Notes: generated from the letters alone by a model not told the origin. DNA of 64,000 nt from Doris montereyensis (GCA_037039925.1 JAXRKP010000860.1:85001-149000), one strand, 5' to 3'. Positions 28,469 through 39,369 are shown, numbered from the stretch's first letter. Numbers and translations: made by a program.

Positions 28469-31400
28469 ATGCCATACCTTTGACCTTCAGCAACTTGGCC
28501 CATCTTGTAGGCCTGAGCCTCTGCTGGTCTCTTGACTGTGGCAATCAGTTCCTTCTCCTTCCTCATGATTTCCTTTTCTTCCACGTCAATCTGCTTTCTA
28601 CGCTCCACAACTTCAATTTCCATTTCTTCACTACGGATCTGTTGTTTCTCTTTGGCCGCCTGCAGTTCATAGGCCAGTTCTGCCTCTGCCCGCTGAAAGT
28701 CAAGAAAAGTAGTTTGTCATCATGCTGTTATTTCTTCTATCAGCCAATTAATACAAACGAAACTTAAATGTAGAGTGACAGAGTCAACAGTGCCACTGGC
28801 CACTGACCAATGTCCAAACAGGAGAAAAGTTTTGAGGAGGGTGGCAAGCTGACACACACACACAACCCGGCAGGCCACCTGTTCACATAAGAGATTGCGA
28901 TAGATCTAAAGATCCAGCCTTATTTACCTTGGCGCTTTCCCACTTCTCGGATTTTCCTTCCAGTTTTTTTTTTTTATATCTCCAACAGTAAAATACTAAC
29001 AATTAAGACAAGCATGACCTTTTTTATATCTCCAACAGTAAAATACTAACAATTAAGAGAAGCATGACCTTTCAGGAAGTGTTTAACTTCCAGCTTGGGT
29101 TAAAAAAAGCTACAGACAATCTATTCAGTGTGGCGCTAGTCGAATTCTCTATCAACGGCGGGGAAAAAAAAGAGAGAAAAAGAAAGTTACGACCATTTGG
29201 GACAGAAAAGTTAACGAACAGTTAAGAAATAACTTACTCTGGCATTGACTTCCATGTCAAAATTTGCTTTCTGCATTTGAAATTCCTGGATGAGTCTGCA
29301 ATCTTTGCATCAGCTCGATATTTGGCATCCATTTTCATCTTTTCGCATTCAGCTTCCTGTTTGATGCAAGAATAAAAAACAGCAAATTTAGACTTACTTT
29401 CATGAACAATCAATATCTGGTTTAAACATGAAAAGTTTAAAAAAATCATCTTTTTAAAAGACTAAGTACAACTTTCACAGCTCTTCAACTATTGATGAAT
29501 AAAGATTGCATTACAACACAGAAAACAATATTATTCCATTAAATGTGATGTTTTAAATATTTGGTTTTCAGACCTATGGCTTTAACACATGACAAAGGCA
29601 AATGTATTTTACAATTCAGGTCAAGAATTTTGGTGTTTGATGTTCTTACGGGTTTTTTTAAAACTGTGTCTAGCCAACAATACTACCGATATCTCACTTT
29701 TCTCCCTTTACCATGAGTTTGACGAATCATTCTAACATGAAAGATACAGACGAGTTCGGGCACGTTTTCCATGTGTATGTAATGTGAAATTATGACTAAA
29801 ACAAATTTCCCAAAATGACAAATAAAGATTATCGTATCTCATCTTAACCCAATCCTGCCTAACTCGCTGGCTAGCCTGCTGGGTTGGATGCCTAGCAAAG
29901 GGAGATAAACCCACCCCTGTTTGCATCCATCGTTATTAAAAATACGTGTTTTTCATGTTTTTGTTGTTTCTTTATTTTTTCAAATTTACTCATGTACAGG
30001 AATGATTTTATTGGACAGAAACACTGATATTAACAACATTGAACACTGTAAATGGCACAAGTTGAGTGTCGGATAGGTGCGTTGTCCACAGGCACAGCAG
30101 TTTCGATTTCGCCTGGTAACGCATTGCTCGCCTCAGTGTCGATAGTATCTATCGCTATTTTCTTCTTCATCATCCCTCGTCACCACACAAATCAGTTAAA
30201 ACTTCTTCAATATCAGTCTTCATCATTTTTATCACGGTTTAGGGTTCTATTGGGCCCTAAATCACCATTCATCTCCTTTCTCAATTCGCGGAGCCAGCTT
30301 TACATGCGTTGAAGTTGAAGTACTACTGAACTTTCAAAAATCGTAGAATATTGACCAAACCAAGTAGAAGAGTTCTGTTGCCTTCTAAAACTCCTGTGAA
30401 GTCTCATGAATAGGTTAGAGGTTACGATAGGTCATGACCTCACGAGATTTATCGCTAGAATGCTTTGTAAACAAGCCTTCTAATTTCTGACGTCGGCAGC
30501 ACTCAGCAGGCACATTAGGCAGGACGTCGAAAAGGGCGTTAGTGGACAGGATAGGGTTAATATGTGATGATGTGTAAACACAAATCAATATGTAATAGAA
30601 ATTTAACTCAGGTGTTTCCATGTGTGTGTTAAGCGTAATGCCTATTGCCTGTTTTCATGTGTACGTACGTGTTATGCTTGAACAACGATTACATGGAAAT
30701 TTGACTCAGGTGTTTCCATGTGTGCGATAATGCTTATTAAATTGCCTCTTTCCATACGTACGTATGTGTGATGCTTGAAAACAATACATGGAAATTTAAC
30801 TGAGGTGTTTCCATATGTACATCATGCGTGATGCGTATTCGAATAATGGTGACACCACCCGACTACTACTAGTTATACTGGATGAAATATTTCTTTTTCT
30901 TTACAAACATCCATATTTAGAGGTGTAAAAATAGAAATGATCATCATCACACACCTCATTAAACTGTTTTAAATACTTTAAAAATATATATATATATTTG
31001 TTAGCAAGGACAGAAAAGTTAGGAGCACATTTTCACAAAACTTTTTTTTTTTTTAAAGAAAAAAAGCCGCAGGGCAATCATAAGGATTTAAAGCAAGTCG
31101 GCATAATCATCCTAGATTTTAAACTGCTATAAGTTTTTGGTCACCAAACCAACCCATAAAGAAGAAGAACAATAACGTAGAATGGACATAAATTTCACCC
31201 CCCCCCTACCGTGCCCAAGGAACACCAAAAGTTAGAACTTAAAAGACAAATCCTTTCAAAATGAAAAGTTGAGAAGCCCGCCCACTTTCCAAAAAGGTAC
31301 ATCTTAACAACCAACACAACCCCAACCCCTACAGTCTGAATCAACAAAAACTAAGAAACAAAACAGCCAAACAGAAGGCTGACTCCAATTCCAGCATCCC

Positions 31401-34400
31401 TTTCTTCTTCTTCTTCTTCAGGTGCCTTGCCGTAAGGCATTCACGACTCTGTAAGTTTTTCTGTCTCTCATGATGTGTATCAATTCCGAATTATTTGTTC
31501 CAGACAGCCTGGACGGGACCCTAATCGATGCAGATTTTATACTCCCAAAGGTAGTGCTTGTGCACATTTGCATCTGTGTCGAGTTTGAAAATATGTGTTA
31601 CGTGTCTTCCCCAAGGAACACAACGTCGGACATAAATTTACTAGGATTCGAACCCAGGACCTCATGATCCCAACTTTGGCATCCTGCCCACTCAGCCACC
31701 GACACCCAAAACACAGAAGACTCACTCTAATGCCAGCATCCCTGTTGGCCTCGGCTACACCAATGTCGGCGTCTCTTTTCACATTGGCTGTTTGAGCACG
31801 ACCCAAGGAGGACAAATATTCAACGTCATCATAAATATCTTTGATTGTGAAGCTAAGAATCTCTATCCCCATCTTGCCCACATCAGGGGAGGCAACTTCT
31901 CTGACAAGCTGCGCAAACTGATCTCTATCTTGGTAGATGGCTTCCACACTCAGGGTACCTGAACAAAAAGAAAATAAGAAATAATCAGAAGGAAAAATGT
32001 GTATATATATATTATACAAAATATATAATTATATATGAGGGGTAAGATGCAAGACCCGTTATGCACCATTTTTACATATTATTGTGAGTTTTTTCACCAT
32101 TTCAGAGTTTGAATGAAAAGTCTTCTGATGCTGAAATCTTTTGTTCAAAACTGACTGTATATCAAATTATAATTCGACTCGGAAACATCAAATTGATCAG
32201 GCTTTATTTAGAACTAAGGAAAGACAGAATTGATTTTCTCAAGTTACCTTTTTTGGATATAGTAGTTTTTGCGTCTCACCTCATATTTATATACAACAAC
32301 AAAAACAGTTTAGGCTGTAGGCAAATACAAGTCAATTTTGCACCAATGAAGAATGTAACTGTTAAACCAGTATAAAGAGCAAAGTGAAAGAAATAGGAAA
32401 CGAAAAAAAAAGAATAAATTTGAACTTGTAGTAAGGTTGAGACACTTAATAATTTGTTAGAGAATTTGAAAATTGAAAACAAACTTCACAAAATACGAAA
32501 TTATATCTTATGACTATGAATCAAAATGTAAAACTACAGGGGTATTTAGCTCGTTTCAGGTAATCCCGAGATTGGCAGTGGTAACACTTTCGTCGCTGCA
32601 TTTCCTCAATAAAAAATCCTATAATACTTTCACATAGAATATGAGACTGTACATCAATCTAACTCAGTTCAAACAAAGAAAATAGATAATATATTAATCT
32701 TGCCAGTCAATAAGTTAATAGGAACATGTAGAATGTTATCTACTACTACTCTATTATTTCTAGTTATTATTATCATTACCGGTGGTCATTCTGTTCCTTC
32801 ACTTTTTATTATAATAATCATCACCACAAATGTTGGCATTTTTATTTACAGTATTAGAATGATTATTAACAAGAGTATAAATGGTAGCAGCAGATAAACT
32901 GTATTTGTGTTAACATTATTATATATATGAATAATGACGTGGCGTTCTCACTGTCCTCGTATTTTACTATAATTGAATAAGGGCGTCAGACTCCACACAA
33001 AAGAGTTACCACCGATCTGTTTCTGAAACAAGGGCAGATAATTTTGCATGCTAAACGCCCCATTATTGCCTTATTGCCTGCTAGGATAGTAGTTTGTGCA
33101 CACACACAAACATACAAAAGAGCAAACCGAAAAAAACAAAAACTAACCAAGAATGGCTCTCAAGTGACCTTCCAAAGTTTGCAAAATGACGTGCTCAATG
33201 TGCTGAGGCGACTTCCCCAAAAACTGTTCACAAGCTTTCTTCAATATGTGCGAGGCGCGCATGATTTTGCACTGAGCCACACCGGTAACTGTGACGGGCA
33301 CTCCCTCCGATGTCTCCACACTCTCACACTGGGGGTTCAAGGTCATCACCTCTAAGGAAATCCTACGATGGACACAAACAGCAAAGAAGAGACCAAAATG
33401 AGTTTCAAATTGACAGGTCATATTCTTGTTGCATCAATCAAAATTATCAATTGGGTGCCACTTTATAACATCCTAAGCCCTTAAGAACTCTTTCTTACAA
33501 TCTTTTTTATTTTATAATAACACATGTACATAAGAATGGGCTGATTTCTTCCTTGATTATGAAATGAAAGGCAGGGAGTATTTCCTCAAGGTCTTAGAAT
33601 CCCAGCTTAGTTGCTTTGTTTTCTTATAAGGCTCACACGTCAGGAGTTAGGTTTATTCACTGAAATCAGAGGAAAGACCTGACAATTGTTCTACGAACAT
33701 TTCACCACATATTGTTTTCTCAAATGAATCCAAAGAATCAGAGGCACACTATAGGAATAAAATGGGTGAGTATATTTTCCCAACTTTTGGATCAGTGACC
33801 CGTCTTCATTATTCAAAAATAAGATCAAGTCTGCATCAACCCCCCCCTTTTTTTTAGCACACTTGTTAATACTCACAGAAAGACAGACCAATCAACAGAG
33901 AGTGGTAGATGCAGCATGTGAACCTACATTTCAACAGACATGGCTTGTTTTTGTTTGTCTTTATTTTTAAAGATACATTCTTTATAAATCTCCACTGAAT
34001 CAGTTGAACCCCTCATTTCATTTCTTCAAGCGCTTTGTGACCTTATTCACCCCCAATGTTTTATTTACCAGCTATTCCAACACAGATATAATTTTAATAT
34101 TTTAAGCAATTGAGAAGAAAAACAGGGCCCTAAAAGTTTCATAAATTATACATTGCAGAAAATGGGTCCCAAAGTGGTGTAAAAAGAACAAAAAGTATAG
34201 TATATAAATAAAAAGAAAGAGTTCAATGGTGCCAGGTGAATACACCAAGGACAAACATTAAAATTTCTTATGTTCAGCATTTTTTTCAAATTTCAAACTT
34301 ATGTTTGATTTCATTCAAACGCTACCAACGTTCTTTCAAAGCATGCTCCTTGCAACAATACAGGTCTGGCTTATCGTGTTGTCACATTCGCATCTCTCAC

Positions 34401-37400
34401 AAAATAAATGGACTCTCTAAAAGGAGTGTAAACACACTAAACGATACAAAAACTCGTGTTACATCATCAGTTGTTTTATTTATCCAAGTTTAATTTAGAA
34501 ACTGGATGGAAATCTTACTCACTGTTGGACATCGGAGACCAGCCACCACGCCCAACCCCATCCTCCAATGATATACTTTCGTCCTTCGGCGCCACAACAG
34601 CCACCTGATTTAGTTTTAGGCATAAAAAAAGAAAAGGAAAATTATGACATTGGGTGCACAGCAGAAAACGATTTGATAAATGAAAACACCAATTCAGCTG
34701 GAAAAAAAATACAATAATTCATAATAAAAACATATAGATGATGCTCTGCACTTATCAACATGTGTATACAAAAAGTCACTGAATGCAGGGAGAGGTGGTT
34801 GTAATCAAGATGTGTTACACATAAAAAATGACTGAAAAGAATTACATAATATAAATCATTATATCATTATTACAGTGCCTATGCACAGTGTAATATCATT
34901 TTGTTTTTCAGCCAATTATTTTTGTCCTTTGGAACAGTGAATTCAAGATTTTTCAAGGGAGGAAATAGCTTGCATCTTCTATTTTTTTAAACAACAAAAA
35001 CAAACACCTGGACTGGCGAGTTTGGGACTAAAAGGTTGATTTTCTGTTCTTTGCCTATTCAGGTCGAACGATCATTTATTTACAAGTTAACGGCAGAAAA
35101 ATGTCCATATGACGCCAAAAAAAATTTACAAAATGTTTTGCAGGAGAGGGTAGGTAAAAACAGTAAAAAAAAAACTGAGCAGTAAAAGCCTGTATATTGG
35201 CGGCTAATCGCCAAATGTGGCAACACCAAGGTCGCCTAGCTTCTGCCAACACCGCTTGTCACATTTTTCGGCCCATCACTATGTGATGTAAGAGGCAAAC
35301 TTTTTGAGAATTTTTTTTTTTGTGTTTAATAAAAATGCTGTTCACGATAGTGTTTTCAAAAATTCACAAAAAAAAACCTATCCAAAATATTTTTTTAAAC
35401 CGACGTATTGAATGGAAAAGACGATCTGCACAGGTTTTGAGTGATTTTATTCATAACTAAGGGAGGAGATACATTTTGAAAATTGGGTCGAAATCCAAAA
35501 TGGCGGCCATTTCTACGGCAACCAAGCACGCAACAAACTTTTCAATGATATAGGATGACTGTATTTTGACAGTTACTCATGTACATAATAAAAGCAAAAA
35601 CCTAAACTCAAAAGCAAACAAAATCACTTCAGGAGGTGCCCCTTTAACACACATTTTCCCTACTCGACGTAGGTGCAAAGGGGTACAAGCACTAGCTCGG
35701 GGTAAAAACCTGCATGTTCAGGAAGTGATTATTATCACCTGTTCCGCTTTATGCTACCGAAATCGGACTCCAGCTCTATGGGCTGTCATTGCCTTGAAGG
35801 AACTTTATTTCAGAAACTATTTTGGTCATGTGATTTTGAAGGATTTTTGGTTTAAAATTAAATCCCGATTTCTTTCTTTTTTTCTCTTTTGATTCCCAAA
35901 CTCAAAATCTGGGACTGTCCCAGAGAAAATGGAACGGTTGGCAGGTCTTGGACTATAAACCCATCTTTAATTCTGATTATATATATATGTATAGAGATAA
36001 AACACAGCATTGATACTATAGTCTCACCTTGCACCTTTCAAAAGGGGATATATATAATATCAAATAAAGGGACGCAACTCAATGAATATATATATGGTGA
36101 CAGGCTGAGTCGTGAGGCTGCAAATTCGAATCCTAACAAAGCCAGTGTTCCTAGGTGCAATTGGGTACAAGCACAAGCTTGGGAGTAAAAACATGAGTCA
36201 GACTAGCCTCCTATCCACATTATTTGACATTTTTATATATATATAAGATTTTTAAGAAATTTAAAACCCTAGCCATTTTTTATAAATTTTTCCAGGTCAA
36301 ACGGGACATCAATTCAGCGCTCTTCTCTTGGATTAACTTAACAGTTAGACAAATGGCAGAATTTAAGGAGAGGAGCGGGTTCTGGGAAATGCCATTTTTG
36401 CCGAAAAAAATGGGACAAATCTAGCCTATCATACTATTGGATAGAGCAGTTCATTCATAATAACATAAAAGAAGAAAATTCTTTGAAAACGATTTTTTCA
36501 GAAAATACAGGCCTATCTTTCAAATATCTCAAAATGTCATTTTTGCCACAATGAACGCTATTCCAAAACAACCATATTTGAGGATCTATTATGAATTTTT
36601 CTGGAACATATTCTTGATGCACTTGAAACAGTGTCAATTTTTATCTCGGTTTTTGACTTGAAAGGTTTTGGCAAATAACAAACGAATATCTCAAAATGTC
36701 ATTTTTGATGCATGGAATGGCACAAAGTTTTTGATGCATGCGTGCGTTAGATGTTATTTTGTATACTTTCCGAAAAATGAATTTTTTAGTTGAATAAAAA
36801 TTGCTGTAAATTGTAAACATTTTATATATGCAACTTTCAACACACCATAAAACTAAAAGTTTGATAGATTCGTCCAAACCCATGCATACTTTTGTTCTAT
36901 AGATGTAAATGAAGGAGTGTACCAATTTTGAGACACATCCCAAAATAATTGATGCAGTTTTTACATTTTGAAAATGCATGTTATTTTAACGTCATAAATC
37001 CAACATGGCGTGTTGCCATGGCAATACCCGACAAAATTTCAGCTTCTCATATTTTCTCCTCTAATTTAGATACCTAGAACTAAAAAATCGAGGCTTAGTT
37101 GGCTTGCTCTTTGGGTTTTCAAAATGGCTATCAAACCCGCTCCTCCCCTTAACCCAAGAAAAGCGCTGGCCCTTTATTTAGGACATGTTACGGTTGGCAG
37201 ACGTCATTGGCATGGGAAGCTTTAATGGAAATTTCTACTTCCCTTACATGGTTTATGACGTAGTTTGACCTTTGAGTTCATAGTTAAACAACAGCCAATG
37301 AGATTACAATTTATTTTAAGCTTGTGGCTTTCCCGGTAGCCTAGTTTTCCCATTCAACACACTTCATGCAAGCCTAAGTTGATTACATGGCTATTGCTAC

Positions 37401-38258
37401 TATTGTTTAGTCCTTAGTTTAAGTTTAAGTTTCTGTTGTGGCAATAACATCTCAAAATTAATTCCTTATTCTTTCGACTTGAATAGAAAATGCATGTTTT
37501 AGGTCTTTTATCATCTGTAAACAGGAACTCATTGTTCAAACTAAGTCTAAATCCTAGCTTCACCCGTTGCACACACTTTTTTTTTCATGCAAATAGGTGG
37601 GGCAGCCCCTCACTCTAAGAATGTAACTTCCAGTAATACCGCGAACTCTATTTGGGTTAACACACTTCTAGTAACTACAATCTATGTGACAACACTCACA
37701 CCCTCACCTCAGTCTCAGTGAAAAACACAACACTACAACCAAGTTATCCAGATTATTTCATTATCAGGCACATTTATTTGTCAATAAATGATGTCCTGAT
37801 TTAATTGTGTTGTTTATGACAGTAACTGTGTTTTTGGAGTGAAAGCTGGAGAAATTGAAATTTGTTTACATCTAAAAATATGGATTTAATTTCCACTTCC
37901 ATGAATGCATGATCATTTCTTCACCTTGCACTTCCCCACTAGGCCTACCTCTTCTTGTAAAGCAACAAGAAATATAGATATAAAACCCTAAATGTGAATC
38001 TAGATTCTACAAATATATGTAGAATCTAGATCTACCTCTAGATTGCAGTTGGGTTTTTTTTTCTAATTTTCTTCTCTTGATATACGATACGATCACCTCA
38101 ATCTCTCCTCTAGATTCTAGATCTAAATCTAGACTAGATCTAGATAGATCTAGATCTAGATTTATTTCCAGTATCTGAATCTAAAACAATTGCAACAAAA
38201 TATCATTACCTGAAATGACTAAAGCTTCATTTGGTCCTGTAGTGTATATGTTACCCAT
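24251..38258 (-). CDS. FLOT2: Flotillin-2 (reggie-1), nine coding exons, with two frame-breaking indels
   Basis: Flotillin-2 is a membrane-microdomain scaffold on the inner face of the plasma membrane and endosomes, and pairs with flotillin-1. Coding join on the minus strand: 38258-38210, 34604-34523, 33362-33148, 31958-31726, 29356-29238, 28692-28478, 26398-26215, 26012-25870, 24286-24251. All introns are GT-AG. The ideal product is about 425 aa; the human protein as I recall it is 428. Residues 1-44 hold the acylated N-terminus and the tryptophan-rich GGWGWAWW patch. Residues 45 to about 190 are the SPFH/PHB domain, with TVTGVAQCKIM and EILSFTIKD. Residues 190-366 are the EA-rich coiled coil (VKRPAEAQAY, GKAEAERMRLKAAAYKQYG). 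The C-terminus is VLAKIPGAQQV. Exon 5 is one base short and exon 8 is net one base short, so the literal sequence is out of frame. Intact splice sites and strong conservation elsewhere favour assembly error over a pseudogene. FLOT2 is favoured over FLOT1 by its N-terminus and by the IYQDRDQFAQLVREVA segment. Confidence 0.95.
24374..24775. mobile_element. Diverged member of the foldback family
   Basis: 24374-24495 and 24641-24775 are imperfect inverted repeats sharing the GGGTATAACCCTTC and CACGTGAC-like core of the 28.2-kb element. It lies in FLOT2 intron 8 just before the terminal exon. Confidence 0.55.
24971..25796. repeat. Minisatellite, 56-bp unit, about 14 copies, in FLOT2 intron 8
   Basis: The unit begins ACCTTTTCACTGATTTACTT and continues with TCCCACCATACCAGTACCAA and AGATACTA(G/A)AACATT. 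The spacing between the first units is 56 bases. Units differ at a few fixed positions (CTTCTCCC, CTTGTCCC, CTTCACCC; CTAGAAC or CTAAAAC). Confidence 0.92.
25870..26012 (-). CDS. FLOT2: FLOT2 coding exon 8, net one base missing
   Basis: As written it reads IRQRFPAPLSKTDEIVLIGL, then CDGEVNRLVSQLPPAVQALT and GETCQ. PLSKTDEIVLIG, EVNRLVSQLP and ALTG are unmistakable. Two stretches are off frame: IRQRFP stands where the family has about IAAEVS, and GETCQ stands where it has GVDLSK. The exon is 143 nt but the flanking phases ask for 144. Acceptor TCAG, donor GTAAG. Confidence 0.88.
26215..26398 (-). CDS. FLOT2: FLOT2 coding exon 7 (EA-repeat coiled coil)
   Basis: The acceptor is GTTTAG and the donor GTATGAA; length 184 nt. 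It encodes TQTVENAKADSERIRLLGGS, then EAAAIEAVGKAEAERMRLKA and AAYKQYGEAAMLSLVMETLP. The split Arg codon joins exon 6 exactly. It ends in phase 0. Confidence 0.97.
26505..26568. repeat. (AAT)n microsatellite in FLOT2 intron 6
   Basis: A run of about 20 AAT units about 110 bases upstream of FLOT2 exon 7. Confidence 0.85.
27880..28145 (+). repeat. SINE-like repeat family D in FLOT2 intron 6
   Basis: It has a head GGTAGAACCATTGACTACCA with GTTCGATTCTCAGTCCGG as a B-box-like region, then a GC-richer body (ACTCAGCCAAAGTAAAGGCG). Only one copy is seen in this window, so repeat status rests on its tRNA-like head. Confidence 0.4.
28174..28357. mobile_element. Foldback MITE-like element in FLOT2 intron 6
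   Basis: Arms of about 62 bp (28174-28235 and 28296-28357) are inverse complements with about one difference, around a 60-bp loop that contains TCTAGATC words. No coding frame. Related, more diverged arms occur at 24374-24495 with 24641-24775, and at 53137-53230. Confidence 0.75.
28437..28467. repeat. (AT)n tract beside FLOT2 exon 6
   Basis: About 15 AT units ending about 10 bases from the exon 6 splice donor. Confidence 0.85.
28478..28692 (-). CDS. FLOT2: FLOT2 coding exon 6 (coiled coil)
   Basis: The acceptor is TTTCAG and the donor GTATGG; length 215 nt. It encodes RAEAELAYELQAAKEKQQIR, then EIEVVERRKQIDVEEKEIMR, ELIATVKRPAEAQAY and GQVAEGQ. This is the charged coiled coil used for oligomerisation. 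It begins in phase 0 and leaves in phase 2. A 31-bp (AT)n tract lies about 10 bases past the donor. Confidence 0.96.
28971..29070. repeat. 50-bp tandem duplication in FLOT2 intron 5
   Basis: Two copies of a 50-bp unit starting TTTTTATATCTCCAACAGTA at 28971 and 29021, differing at one base (AAGACA versus AAGAGA). A recent duplication. Confidence 0.85.
29238..29356 (-). CDS. FLOT2: FLOT2 coding exon 5, one base missing
   Basis: The exon runs from acceptor AACAG to donor GTAAGTT and is 119 nt, while both neighbours require a multiple of three. The frame starts as EAECEKMKMDAKYRADAKIA and then DSSR. From there the matching reading frame is +1 (FQMQKANFDMEVNAR). One base has been lost near 29283-29289, probably one G of AGGGAATTT. 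Confidence 0.9.
31535..31710 (-). repeat. SINE family B copy beside FLOT2 exon 4 donor
   Basis: The reverse complement has GTGTCGGTGGCTGAGTGGGC, GGTCCTGGGTTCGAATCCTA and GACGTTGTGTTCCTTGGGG. The head lies about 16 bases from the exon 4 splice donor. Confidence 0.65.
31726..31958 (-). CDS. FLOT2: FLOT2 coding exon 4 (SPFH domain, second half)
   Basis: The exon is 233 nt and encodes TLSVEAIYQDRDQFAQLVRE, then PDVGKMGIEILSFTIKD, YLSSLGRAQTANVKRDADIG and VAEANRDAGIR, ending in phase 0 at donor GTGAGT. It is close to human flotillin-2. A SINE head begins only about 16 bases past this donor. Confidence 0.97.
32385..33060. repeat. Interspersed repeat, copy 2 (empty site), FLOT2 intron 3
   Basis: This is the inverted counterpart of 16130-17105 without the LINE insertion. 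It carries CATTATTCAT once (on the minus strand, near 32927-32936), where copy 1 has the LINE between two copies of CATTATTC. Confidence 0.7.
33148..33362 (-). CDS. FLOT2: FLOT2 coding exon 3 (SPFH domain, first half)
   Basis: The exon is 215 nt and encodes ISLEVMTLNPQCESVETSEG, then VPVTVTGVAQCKIM, KKACEQFLGK and ILQTLEGHLRAIL, the core of the SPFH/PHB fold. The acceptor is CGTAG and the donor GTTAGT, leaving in phase 1. Confidence 0.96.
34523..34604 (-). CDS. FLOT2: FLOT2 coding exon 2
   Basis: The acceptor is AATCAG and the donor GTGAGTAAG. It encodes residues 18-43, including the Cys pair after Gly and the GGWGWAWWLVSDVQ stretch that marks flotillin-2 next to the membrane. It enters in phase 1 and leaves in phase 2; both join cleanly to exons 1 and 3. 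Confidence 0.93.
35620..35815 (+). repeat. SINE family B, 3' part
   Basis: It has CTACTCGACGTAGGTGCAAA, GTGATTATTATCACCTGTTC and TCATTGCCTTGAAGGAACTT, the body and tail of family B. Confidence 0.55.
36095..36205 (+). repeat. SINE family B fragment
   Basis: It has GGTGACAGGCTGAGTCGTGA, CAAATTCGAATCCTAAC and GGTGCAATTGGGTACAAGCA, a degraded head and start of body. Confidence 0.5.
38210..38258 (-). CDS. FLOT2: FLOT2 coding exon 1 (start codon, myristoylation signal)
   Basis: The exon reads MGNIYTTGPNEALVIS plus the first base of a Gly codon, followed by donor GTAATG. Gly2 fits the N-myristoylation signal of flotillin-2. Position 4 is Ile, where the human protein has a palmitoylated Cys. The start is fixed by the family's MGN opening. 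The exon lies 3.6 kb upstream of exon 2 and is too short to stand out as an open frame. Confidence 0.9.
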
Positions 38259-38480
38259 GTTTCACGAAATGCACTAAATTTTGCAATGCAGATAGAGCTA
38301 GACCTAGTAGATATAATCTAGATAGAGCTGTGTGAGTGTGTAAGTATTGCAAAATAAAAATTCCCCGCTGCAGTTATTAGGCAACCTAGCTTGAGCCTCA
38401 TAGACGGAAGTAACAACCTGATGAACTCACGCTGATTCTCGTCTTTAACGACATTTGGTCTTTAGGAGCCGAGATTGTAG
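38259..38480 (-). promoter_or_regulatory. Probable FLOT2 5' UTR and promoter zone
   Basis: This lies immediately upstream of the FLOT2 ATG. It contains ACGGAAGT (38404-38411, plus strand), an ETS-type site common near transcription starts. No TATA box is clear. An upstream non-coding exon cannot be excluded. Confidence 0.25.
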
Positions 38481-38919
38481 AGACAGGCCTTACTCGAGCT
38501 TATATCTGGATCTAAGTAAATTATTAGCATTTCAAACTATTTTCGAAATGCAAGCAAACGAAACAGAATGACAATAATAATGATACGCATTTAGTTCACA
38601 AAAAAAGATAATCAATGCCACCGGTCAAAAATATTATAAATGCCATCAGTCACCGATTACGTGATCAGCGATGATCTTTGGGTCAAAGCGTCCCTGCTGG
38701 ATAGGCCTACAGCCGACCTCGCCTACAGCCAAGGCCACCTTGAGATCTATTAGAGACGGCCTTGCTACAGCGCATAATGATAAAGATGGATTTATAGTCC
38801 GTATCCCCGCACAAGTGCAGGCTAGCCGACTGTACATCATATTATCCCACAGCAGACCATTTCATTCAAAGTCCTTCTTGACTCTCGATGGAGCATACAG
38901 TACACAAACCTGTTAGACT

Positions 38920-39120
38920 TTTCGTACTAACACTCAGATAAGATCTTTCTCTACCTATAGCTGGGTACTCATTCACACCTGTCAAGTGAGGAAATTAGAC
39001 TAGAGTGAAGTACCTCTCCTAAGAGTACAACGATGTGAAAAAACCCACATGTACCAGCCGTGGGGCTGAAACCAGTGTCGACGTGATTACCAGCTCGCAA
39101 CACTACGGTTCAGCTACAAT
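38920..39120 (+). repeat. Dispersed repeat family F copy
   Basis: CTACCTATAGCTGGGTACTC at 38953, then GAGTGAAGTACCTCTCC and a tRNA-like CCAGCCGTGGGGCTGAAACC segment. Partners are at 1-110 and 60940-61030. Confidence 0.5.
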
Positions 39121-39324
39121 GCCACTAGTGCATAGATCTAGTGGTTTTAATTATTTTCTTTAAATTTTGGTCAGGCTATCTTTATTAAAGTTATCTATTA
39201 TATGCATTATTTCCAAAGTTTATTGTAGATTTAATAAGCACCCTTTCCTCCGATTTATCCTTTCTTGCTCGCCCCACATGGGGCGAGGTGCGATTTGGTG
39301 CTTGTGACTCTACTCTGTCTGTAG

Positions 39325-39325
39325 C

Positions 39326-39367
<42 letters not shown>
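39325..39367. repeat. (CA)n microsatellite
   Basis: About 20 CA units. A (TG)n run of about 14 units follows at 39526-39563. Confidence 0.88.

Positions 39368-39369
<2 letters not shown>

Larger units (their letters stand above)
34605..38209 (-). other. FLOT2: FLOT2 intron 1
   Basis: A 3.6-kb intron with SINE B fragments (35.6-35.8, 36.1-36.2 kb), a pair of loosely inverted segments (36.3 and 37.15 kb), paired AATATCTCAAAATGTCATTT words at 36525 and 36690, and a TCTAGATC cluster near its 5' end. No exon is seen. Confidence 0.6.

Noticed and set aside
24251..38258. FLOT2 as a processed or dead pseudogene
   Set aside because: It has introns, all splice sites are intact and most exons are perfectly conserved. 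Only single-base indels spoil it, which fits sequence error better.
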